Below, piece after piece: positions 5,543 to 11,599 of a stretch of DNA of 11,599 bases. Under the pieces are notes generated by a model, which made no database searches, was not told where the DNA came from, and saw only the letters and a program-made list of their open reading frames with translations. Each line of letters starts with the position of its first letter. Within the stretch, counting starts at the first letter, position 1. Origin of the DNA: an uncultured Clostridia bacterium (GTDB lineage: Bacteria > Bacillota > Clostridia > Christensenellales > CAG-917); assembly GCA_946056785.1 (NCBI GenBank), contig CAMGKS010000025.1, positions 1 through 11,599 on the forward strand, written 5' to 3'. The position numbers and the translations under genes were made by a program.

Positions 5543-8500
5543 ATGTACAAACCTGTTGACACGAATCTGGACTTTACAAAGAGAGAAAAAGAAATTCTCG
5601 AATTCTGGAAGGAAAATCAGATTTTCGAGAAAAGCGTTGAAATGAATAAAGGTAAAGAGCCGTTTACTTTTTATGACGGACCGCCTACTGCAAACGGAAA
5701 ACCGCATATCGGGCATATTCTTACCCGTGTTATGAAAGATATTATTCCACGCTTTAAATCTATGAAAGGCTATGACGTGCTTCGTAAAGCAGGTTGGGAT
5801 ACGCACGGACTTCCCGTTGAACTTGAAGTCGAAAAGTCTCTCGGCATTGACGGAAAGCCTGAAATTGAAAAGTACGGAATCGAGCCGTTTATAAAAAAGT
5901 GTAAAGAATCTGTTTTTAAGTATAAATCCGAATGGGAGAAAATGTCGGACAGAATCGGTTACTGGGTGGATATGGAAGACCCGTACGTTACTTACGACGA
6001 TAACTACATCGAATCTATCTGGTGGTTTTTAAAACAAGTTCACGAAAAGGGCTTGCTTTATAAAGGACACAAAATAGTTCCGTATTGCCCTCGTTGCGGT
6101 ACGGCACTTTCAAGCCACGAGGTAGCGCAAGGATATAAAGACGTTGAAGAAAAATCCATATTTGTAAAATTCAGAACGGTTGAAGACGAAAACACCTTTT
6201 TCCTTGCCTGGACGACGACTCCTTGGACGTTGCCGTCGAACGTGGCTTTGTGTATGAATCCTGACGAAGATTATACGAAAATCAAAGTCGGGGAGGAATA
6301 TTACGTTTTAGCCGACGCTTTGATTGACAGTCTCTTTGATGAATACGAAAAAGTCGAGACTAAAAAGGGTAAGGAATACGAAGGAAAGAAATATATTCCG
6401 CTTTTCGATTTTGCCGACGTCAAAGAAAACGAAGCGTATTACGTCACGTGCGACGGATACGTTACTTTGACAGACGGTTCGGGTATAGTTCATATCGCGC
6501 CTGCTTTCGGTGAGGACGACGCAAACGTAGGCAGAAATTATAATTTGCCTTTTGTACAGATGGTTGACGAACGCGGTCGCTTTGTAAAAGGTACGGGCGA
6601 GCTTGAAGGTTTGTTCGCAAAAGACGGCGATAAACTTGTCATCGAAGACCTTAAAAAACGCGGCTTATTGTTCAAAGAACTTATGTTTACGCACAGTTAT
6701 CCGTATTGTTGGAGGTGTGATACTCCGCTTCTTTATTATGCACGTTCAAGTTGGTTTATAAAGATGACGGCGGTTCGTGACGAACTTTTGAAATCAAATG
6801 CTTCCGTAAACTGGATGCCTCCTACTATCGGTACGGGCAGAATGGGAAATTTCCTTGAAAACGTAATCGATTGGGGAATATCTCGTGAAAGATATTGGGG
6901 CACGCCATTACCTATTTGGGTATGTAATAAATGCGGTAAGGTGCACGTAATAGGAAGCAGAGAAGAACTTAAAAAATTGAGCGGACTTAAAGAGGATATA
7001 GAGCTTCATCGTCCGTATATCGATAAAATCACGTGGGATTGCGAATGCGGCGGCAAAATGGAAAGAACTCCTGAAGTCTGCGACTGCTGGCTTGACAGCG
7101 GTTCGATGCCTTTTGCTCAATGGCATTATCCTTTTGAAAATAAAGACAAGTTTGAAAAATTCTATCCGGCAGACTTCATAAGCGAGGCGGTTGATCAGAC
7201 GAGAGGTTGGTTCTATACGCTTCTTGCGGTTTCTACCATCGCTTTCGGGCAAAGTCCGTTTAAAAACTGTATTGTTTTAGGACACGTCAACGATAAAGAC
7301 GGAATTAAAATGTCCAAACACAAAGGCAACGTGGTTGACCCGTGGACGGTACTTGACAATCAGGGAGCGGACGCAACGCGTTGGCATTTCTATACGTCGA
7401 GTGCTCCTTGGCTTCCGTCAAGGTTCTATCCGGAAGCCGTTTCGGAAGGACAAAGAAAGTTTTTGGGAACGCTTTGGAATACGTACGCTTTCTTTGTTTT
7501 GTATGCGGAAATCGATAAATTCGATCCGAGAAATTACAATATCGACGATTTGAAATTATCCGTTATGGACAAATGGATTTTGTCCAAACTTAATTCTTTG
7601 ATTAAGTTCGTCGATGAAGGACTTAACGAATATAAGATAACGGAAACGGCAAGAGAAATCGGAGAATTCGTCGACGGTTTGTCAAACTGGTATGTTCGTC
7701 GTTGCCGTGAACGTTATTGGGGAAGCGAAATGACGGAAGATAAAAAAGCTGCGTATATGACTCTTTATACGGTTTTAAGCACGCTTTCGCTTGTCATTGC
7801 TCCTTATACTCCGTTTATGGCGGAATCTATTTATCAAAACCTTGTCAGAACGTTTGAAAAGGACGCGCCGTTAAGCGTACATCTTTGCAGTTATCCTGTA
7901 AGCGATGAAAAGTATATTGACAAAGAGTTAGAAGACGGCATGGAAGACGTCTTAAAAGTCGTATTCCTCGGCAGGGCGGCAAGAAGCAAGTCTAATATTA
8001 AAAACCGTCAACCGCTTTCTAAACTTATGTATAACGGACATAAGAATTTGTCGGAAGATTTAAAAGGCTTAATCGAAGACGAATTGAACGTCAAAGATTG
8101 TGTGATAAGCGACACCGGCAGTGATTTTATTTGCTACGAGCTTAAACCGCAACTTAAAACTCTTGGACCTAAATACGGAAAACTTTTAAACGTGATAAGA
8201 GAGTTTTTGGCAACGTGCGACGCAAAAGACGTGGTTAACAAAGTTAAAAACGGCGGAATTTATAAAGCGACAATCGGAAATGATGAAGTCGAATTTAAAG
8301 AAAGCGACTTGCTTATTTCCGTGACAAACAAGGAAGGTTTTGCTTCGGAAACTGACGGCGAAATTACCGTTGTTCTCGATACGGAACTTACGCCGGAACT
8401 TATCGAAGAAGGAATACTAAGAGAAATAGTTTCAAAAATCCAGACTATGCGTAAAGAAGCCGGTTTTGAAGTTACCGACCATATAAAAGTCGGATACAGC

Positions 8501-8647
8501 GCCGACGGTCTTGCAAAGAAAGTCTTAGACGATAAAGCGTATTTAAAAGACGTCTTAGGCGAGAGTGCCGACGGCAATCTTAGCGGGTACGTCAAAGAAT
8601 GGGACGTAAACGGAAATAAAGTTACGCTTGCGGTTGAAAAGGTATGA
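5543..8647 (+). CDS. ileS: Isoleucyl-tRNA synthetase, type 2 (eukaryote-like)
   Basis: This cytosolic class I synthetase charges tRNA-Ile with isoleucine and edits misactivated valine. In the 1034-residue product, GPPTANGKPHIGH (46-58) carries the HIGH motif, and KMSKH (589-593) carries KMSKS. The CP1 editing domain has WTTTPWTLPSN (223-233) and VHIAPAFGEDD (316-326). Cysteine pairs suited to zinc lie at 182/185, 461/464, 500/502 and 513/515. The anticodon-binding domain follows from about residue 680, and a long C-terminal extension completes the protein. The length above 1000, KKCKESVFKYKSEWEKMSDRIG and ADATRWHFYTSSAPWLPSRF are typical of the type 2 branch rather than the roughly 920-residue bacterial type 1. 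Type 2 enzymes are often naturally insensitive to mupirocin, which I infer but cannot show here. The start has a GAGGA ribosome binding site. The stop overlaps the next gene (ATGA). Confidence 0.97.
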   Translation: MYKPVDTNLDFTKREKEILEFWKENQIFEKSVEMNKGKEPFTFYDGPPTANGKPHIGHILTRVMKDIIPRFKSMKGYDVLRKAGWDTHGLPVELEVEKSLGIDGKPEIEKYGIEPFIKKCKESVFKYKSEWEKMSDRIGYWVDMEDPYVTYDDNYIESIWWFLKQVHEKGLLYKGHKIVPYCPRCGTALSSHEVAQGYKDVEEKSIFVKFRTVEDENTFFLAWTTTPWTLPSNVALCMNPDEDYTKIKVGEEYYVLADALIDSLFDEYEKVETKKGKEYEGKKYIPLFDFADVKENEAYYVTCDGYVTLTDGSGIVHIAPAFGEDDANVGRNYNLPFVQMVDERGRFVKGTGELEGLFAKDGDKLVIEDLKKRGLLFKELMFTHSYPYCWRCDTPLLYYARSSWFIKMTAVRDELLKSNASVNWMPPTIGTGRMGNFLENVIDWGISRERYWGTPLPIWVCNKCGKVHVIGSREELKKLSGLKEDIELHRPYIDKITWDCECGGKMERTPEVCDCWLDSGSMPFAQWHYPFENKDKFEKFYPADFISEAVDQTRGWFYTLLAVSTIAFGQSPFKNCIVLGHVNDKDGIKMSKHKGNVVDPWTVLDNQGADATRWHFYTSSAPWLPSRFYPEAVSEGQRKFLGTLWNTYAFFVLYAEIDKFDPRNYNIDDLKLSVMDKWILSKLNSLIKFVDEGLNEYKITETAREIGEFVDGLSNWYVRRCRERYWGSEMTEDKKAAYMTLYTVLSTLSLVIAPYTPFMAESIYQNLVRTFEKDAPLSVHLCSYPVSDEKYIDKELEDGMEDVLKVVFLGRAARSKSNIKNRQPLSKLMYNGHKNLSEDLKGLIEDELNVKDCVISDTGSDFICYELKPQLKTLGPKYGKLLNVIREFLATCDAKDVVNKVKNGGIYKATIGNDEVEFKESDLLISVTNKEGFASETDGEITVVLDTELTPELIEEGILREIVSKIQTMRKEAGFEVTDHIKVGYSADGLAKKVLDDKAYLKDVLGESADGNLSGYVKEWDVNGNKVTLAVEKV

Positions 8648-9504
8648 TTTATTCCGACGAATGGAAAGATTTTGAAGTCATAGCCACGGGAAATGGCGAA
8701 AAGCTTGAAAGGTGGGGCAATCTTAAACTTTTAAGACCTGATCCGCAAGTTATTTGGAAGCCGATAAAACCGCTCAGAAGCTATGAAGGCATAAATGCCA
8801 TCTACGCCAGACATTCAACCGGCGGAGGCGTTTGGGAATATAAAAAAGGTGTTCCGGACGAATTTTACGTCGGGTGGAGAAATTTAAAATTCAAACTTAA
8901 GCTTATGGGGTTTAAGCATACCGGGCTTTTCCCTGAACAAGCGGTAAATTGGGCGAGAATGATTGACCTTATTCACAATGCAAACCGTCCTATAAGCGTT
9001 TTGAATTTGTTCGGATATACCGGGGCGGCTACGGTAGCTTGCTTAAGTGCGGGAGCCAGCGTCTGTCACGTTGATTCAGCAAAAGCTATGGTGGAAAGAT
9101 GCGGTGAAAACGTAAAATTGTCGGGACTTGAAAAAGCTTCGGTAAGATATATTATAGACGATTGCTTTAAGTTTTGTGCAAGAGAGTTAAAAAGGGGCAG
9201 ACGTTACGACGCAATCATTTTAGACCCGCCGAGTTTCGGCAGAGGTCCGAACGGCGAAAAGTGGAAAATCGAGGAAGGCATTTCAGATTTGGTTGACCTT
9301 ATAGCAAAATTGCTTAGCGATAAACCTTTGTTCGTGTGTCTGAATTCATACACAACCGGACTTCAACCAACGGTTATGAAAAACATATTGCAACTTGCTT
9401 TGCCTTCGAGTGCGGTTATCGATGCCGATGAAATCGGATTGCCGACTTTAGAAGGACTCGTACTGCCGCAAGGTTGCACGGCGTTTGCTACGTTTAAGAA
9501 TTAA
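8644..9504 (+). CDS. Class I SAM-dependent methyltransferase, RlmI-like (COG1092-type)
   Basis: This is a putative RNA methyltransferase of the RlmI/RlmK-like group. Members with known function methylate 23S rRNA bases, but the substrate of this one is unproven. The SAM-binding motif I is SVLNLFGYTGAAT (118-130), motif II ends at the acidic D144 (CHVD), and motif IV is LDPPSFGRG (193-201), where DPP-type motifs flip the target base. GLFPEQAVNW (94-103) is a family signature. At 286 residues it is much shorter than E. coli RlmI (about 396), and the PUA domain is not evident. The N-terminal part (about 1-90) is the conserved WxDFEVIATGxGEKLERWG type found in Firmicute homologues. Its ATG lies inside the ileS stop (ATGA at 8644-8647), so it is co-transcribed and probably translationally coupled to ileS. 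AGG sits too close to the ATG to serve as an independent ribosome binding site. Confidence 0.88.
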   Translation: MIYSDEWKDFEVIATGNGEKLERWGNLKLLRPDPQVIWKPIKPLRSYEGINAIYARHSTGGGVWEYKKGVPDEFYVGWRNLKFKLKLMGFKHTGLFPEQAVNWARMIDLIHNANRPISVLNLFGYTGAATVACLSAGASVCHVDSAKAMVERCGENVKLSGLEKASVRYIIDDCFKFCARELKRGRRYDAIILDPPSFGRGPNGEKWKIEEGISDLVDLIAKLLSDKPLFVCLNSYTTGLQPTVMKNILQLALPSSAVIDADEIGLPTLEGLVLPQGCTAFATFKN

Positions 9505-9537
9505 CGTCAAACAAGAATAAATATAAGTCGCTTTAAA

Positions 9538-9567
9538 TTGTGATTTTATAACATGTAAAATTATAAT
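9538..9567 (+). promoter_or_regulatory. Candidate promoter of the pseudouridine synthase/acyl-CoA synthetase operon
   Basis: TTGTGA (9538-9543), an 18-bp spacer and TATAAT (9562-9567). A second candidate downstream is TTGATT (9612-9617), 18 bp, TAAAAT (9636-9641). Both are plausible in such AT-rich DNA, and sequence alone does not decide between them. Confidence 0.45.
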
Positions 9568-9664
9568 CGGACATTCTGTTTAAAGGTTGATTTGTATCGT
9601 AAGTGAAAAAATTGATTAAGCTGATATTTATAAATTAAAATATCATAAATGAAACGTAAATAAA

Positions 9665-9706
9665 ATTCGGATATTAAAATTCGGGTATTTATATTCGGAT
9701 ATTGCA
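9665..9706 (+). repeat. Three tandem 14-bp repeats (ATTCGGATATT core)
   Basis: ATTCGGATATT at 9665-9675, ATTCGGGTATT at 9679-9689 and ATTCGGATATT at 9693-9703 recur with an exact 14-bp period. The outer cores are identical and the middle one differs by one base; the 3-bp spacers AAA, TAT and GCA vary. The array ends 43 bp before the start codon of the pseudouridine synthase and lies just downstream of the candidate promoters. A regulator-binding array is one explanation; slippage duplication is another. Confidence 0.75.
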
Positions 9707-9740
9707 AAAAAAAGTTAAAGTCAGACAGGCTAAATTTTTT

Positions 9741-9744
9741 GGAG
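9741..9744 (+). promoter_or_regulatory. Ribosome binding site fixing the pseudouridine synthase start at 9750
   Basis: GGAG lies 5 bp before ATG 9750. An upstream in-frame TTG at 9702 would add 16 residues (MQKKVKVRQAKFFGDT) with no family similarity and no ribosome binding site, and it overlaps the repeat array, so it is rejected. Confidence 0.75.
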
Positions 9745-9749
9745 ACACT

Positions 9750-10469
9750 ATGAGAGAAGATATAAAAATACTGTTTGAAGATAATCATATTTTGGTGGTT
9801 ACAAAGCCGCCTATGGTTCCCGTGCAAAAAGACGAATCGGGAGACGAAGATATGCTGTCGATTTTAAAGCAGTATTTGATTGAAAAATACAATAAACCGG
9901 GCGACGCCTTTTTAGGGCTCGTTCATCGTCTTGACCGTCCTACGGGCGGCGTTATGGTGTTTGCAAAAACTTCTAAGGCTGCCAAACGACTATCGGAGGC
10001 AATCGTTAACGGAGAAGTCGAAAAGAAGTATTTCGCTATCGTTGACGGTTTGCCAAAAGACCGACAAAAAAAGGTTATCAACTATTTAAAGAAAAATCCA
10101 AAAACGAACAATACTGAAATCGTTCCTGCTTTGACCGAAGGTGCGAAATATGCGGAGTTGGACTATAAAGTGTTGGATACTAAATCGAACTGCAGCCTCG
10201 TTGCGGTTAATCTTATTACGGGAAGAGGACACCAAATAAGAGTGCAAATGGCAGGTTTGGGTACGCCTATTGTCGGCGACGCACGTTACGGCAAAGGTCT
10301 TAAAGTACCTCTATGCCTTTGGGCAGTAGAACTAAGATTTAATCATCCTATCAGCGGAAACAGAATGGTTTTCAGGGTTTATCCACCCGAAAACGAGCCG
10401 CTATGGAATTTGTTTAATTTGGAGCAACATTTGAGACTTACGGTTAAAAATAACAATATTTACGATTAA
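9750..10469 (+). CDS. RluA-family RNA pseudouridine synthase
   Basis: It isomerises uridine to pseudouridine in rRNA or tRNA; the exact target is not predictable. With the ATG at 9750 the product has 239 residues. It opens with the family pattern ILFEDNHILVVTKPPMVPV (7-25). The catalytic motif HRLDRPTGG is at 59-67, with nucleophile-role Asp62. It continues with LITGRGHQIRVQ (155-166; the usual TGRTHQIR has Thr changed to Gly) and GTPIVGDARYG (171-181). There is no N-terminal S4 domain, so it is the short form rather than RluD-like. A GGAG ribosome binding site precedes the ATG. The acyl-CoA synthetase gene starts 10 bp after its stop, which indicates one operon. Confidence 0.93.
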   Translation: MREDIKILFEDNHILVVTKPPMVPVQKDESGDEDMLSILKQYLIEKYNKPGDAFLGLVHRLDRPTGGVMVFAKTSKAAKRLSEAIVNGEVEKKYFAIVDGLPKDRQKKVINYLKKNPKTNNTEIVPALTEGAKYAELDYKVLDTKSNCSLVAVNLITGRGHQIRVQMAGLGTPIVGDARYGKGLKVPLCLWAVELRFNHPISGNRMVFRVYPPENEPLWNLFNLEQHLRLTVKNNNIYD

Positions 10470-10479
10470 TGGAGATAAT

Positions 10480-11599
10480 ATGAAATTTATAGATAAAACT
10501 TTAGGTGAGGTAATCAACGGATTAGCAAAAACTTATCCTAATAATTTGGCATGCAAATTTCCGCTTGAAGGTTATGAAAATACGTGGGCGGAATTCGATA
10601 AAGAAACAGATGAATATGCAAAGGGCTTTATGGCTCTCGGAGTTGAAAAAGGCGATAAAGTAGCAATTTGGGCTAAAAACACGTCGGAGTGGATGCTTAC
10701 GTTTTTTGCTACGGCAAAGATCGGAGCAATTTCGGTTACGGTAAATACGAACTATAAAATATTCGAGCTTGAATACCTCCTCAATCAGTCCGATTCAAAA
10801 TTTTTGGTTATGATGCACGGAACAAAAGACGTCGATTACGTTAAAATCGTTGAGGAGCTTTTCCCTGAACTTCCGAGCAGTAAGGACGGAATCGTCAGTT
10901 CCAAAGCTATGCCGTTTATCGAGCGTATTATTTATGCCGATGAAGATGAAACGCCGAAAGGCTTTATGACGTTTGCAGACATTAAAAAATACGCTTCGAA
11001 GATTTCCGACGAGGAGTATAAGGCAAGGATAGCAACGCTTAATCCGCAAGACGTTATAAATATTCAATACACTTCCGGAACGACTGGTTTCCCTAAAGGC
11101 GTTATGCTTACGCATTTCAATATAATCAACAACGGAAAATGTATAGGCGACGGTATGGGCTTTACCGAAAACGATAAATTGTGTATTTGTGTGCCTTTCT
11201 TCCATTGTTTCGGAATGGTTCTTGCTATGATGGCGTCTATCACTCACGGAACGGGCATGGTGCCGCTTCCTTATAGTCCGTTGAAAGTTATGAAAGCAAT
11301 CAGCGAAGAAAAGTGTACGGCGGTTCACGGCGTTCCTACAATGTTTATAGCAATGCTTGAACATCCTGATTTTAAGAAATACGATTTTTCGTCGCTCCGA
11401 ACGGGAATTATGGCAGGTTCGCCGTGTCCTATAAAGGTTATGCAACAAGTTATCGACGAAATGAATATGAAAGATATAGTTATAGTTTTCGGACAGACGG
11501 AAGCAAGTCCGGGATGTACCATGACGACGACGAACGACCCTATCGAAGTCCGTGTATCAACCGTCGGAAAAGCCTTCCCGGGGGTTGAATGTAAAATCA
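10480..11599 (+). CDS. Acyl-CoA synthetase (AMP-forming), ACSF2/FadD-like, 3' end beyond window
   Basis: It activates a carboxylic acid, probably a medium- or long-chain fatty acid, by adenylation and transfer to CoA. About 373 residues of an expected 540-560 are visible. The phosphate-binding motif YTSGTTGFPKG is at 197-207. Then come VPFFHCFGMVLAMMASITHG (238-257), EEKCTAVHGVPTMFIAMLEH (276-295), SSLRTGIMAGSPCP (304-317) and the FGQTEASP adenine-binding motif (337-344). These blocks resemble the ACSF2-type branch rather than acetyl-CoA synthetase. The hinge and catalytic lysine in the C-terminal domain lie outside the window. GGAG stands 5 bp before the ATG, and the gene follows the pseudouridine synthase after a 10-bp gap. 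The chain-length preference and whether it serves degradation or lipid synthesis cannot be told from this fragment. Confidence 0.93.
   Translation, partial: MKFIDKTLGEVINGLAKTYPNNLACKFPLEGYENTWAEFDKETDEYAKGFMALGVEKGDKVAIWAKNTSEWMLTFFATAKIGAISVTVNTNYKIFELEYLLNQSDSKFLVMMHGTKDVDYVKIVEELFPELPSSKDGIVSSKAMPFIERIIYADEDETPKGFMTFADIKKYASKISDEEYKARIATLNPQDVINIQYTSGTTGFPKGVMLTHFNIINNGKCIGDGMGFTENDKLCICVPFFHCFGMVLAMMASITHGTGMVPLPYSPLKVMKAISEEKCTAVHGVPTMFIAMLEHPDFKKYDFSSLRTGIMAGSPCPIKVMQQVIDEMNMKDIVIVFGQTEASPGCTMTTTNDPIEVRVSTVGKAFPGVECKI

Noticed and set aside
6908..7252. Minus-strand open frames inside ileS (also 5525-5806, 6308-6493, 8260-8595)
   Set aside because: Mirror frames of a strongly conserved synthetase with no start signals.
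9665..9706. CRISPR-like array
   Set aside because: The repeat unit is 14 bp with 3-bp spacers, far too short for CRISPR, and no cas genes are present.
9702..9749. TTG start extending the pseudouridine synthase by 16 residues
   Set aside because: No ribosome binding site, basic non-conserved extension, and overlap with the repeat array; ATG 9750 has GGAG and gives the usual family N-terminus.
9561..9827. 88-residue minus-strand open frame over the rluA-like start and repeat region
   Set aside because: Low-complexity Phe/Tyr/Ile-rich translation of A/T sequence, overlapping a clear plus-strand gene; no ribosome binding site.
10795..11448. 217-residue minus-strand open frame
   Set aside because: Lies wholly antisense to the acyl-CoA synthetase, whose motifs are unmistakable; the translation is Arg/His/Cys-rich without family blocks.

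Overview
The window is AT-rich bacterial DNA with standard-code genes. It most likely comes from a spore-forming member of the Firmicutes (Clostridia-like, probably uncultured). The main evidence is a full-length germination protease (GPR), a protein confined to endospore formers. It is supported by a large Bacillus/Clostridium-type SRP RNA with an Alu domain, AGGAGG-like ribosome binding sites on several genes, and a BcrA/LanF-type ABC exporter. I cannot name the species.

Layout. At the left, gpr (+) converges on a short, divergent glutamate-racemase-like gene (-). A PdxY-type pyridoxal/pyridoxamine kinase (-) lies upstream of that gene. An AT-rich stretch of about 440 bp without genes follows. 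Then comes the SRP RNA gene (-, about 267 nt), which was not annotated as an ORF because it is not coding. It has its own promoter and a perfect 16-bp terminator hairpin. Next is a two-gene ABC exporter operon (-), ATPase then permease, coupled by an ATGA overlap. It shares a short intergenic region with the divergently transcribed ileS.

The right half reads on the + strand. ileS encodes a type 2 (eukaryote-like) isoleucyl-tRNA synthetase and is coupled by another ATGA overlap to an RlmI-like SAM-dependent methyltransferase. A 245-bp intergenic region carries promoter candidates and three tandem 14-bp repeats. It leads into an RluA-family pseudouridine synthase, followed 10 bp later by an acyl-CoA synthetase that runs off the window end.

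Most of this is housekeeping: tRNA charging, RNA modification, protein targeting, cofactor salvage and spore germination. I see no phage, transposon, CRISPR array or defence island. The points most worth a second look are the non-GNRA apical loop of the SRP RNA, the altered active site of the racemase-like protein, the 14-bp triple repeat, the type 2 IleRS, and two minus-strand genes that lack a visible Shine-Dalgarno.
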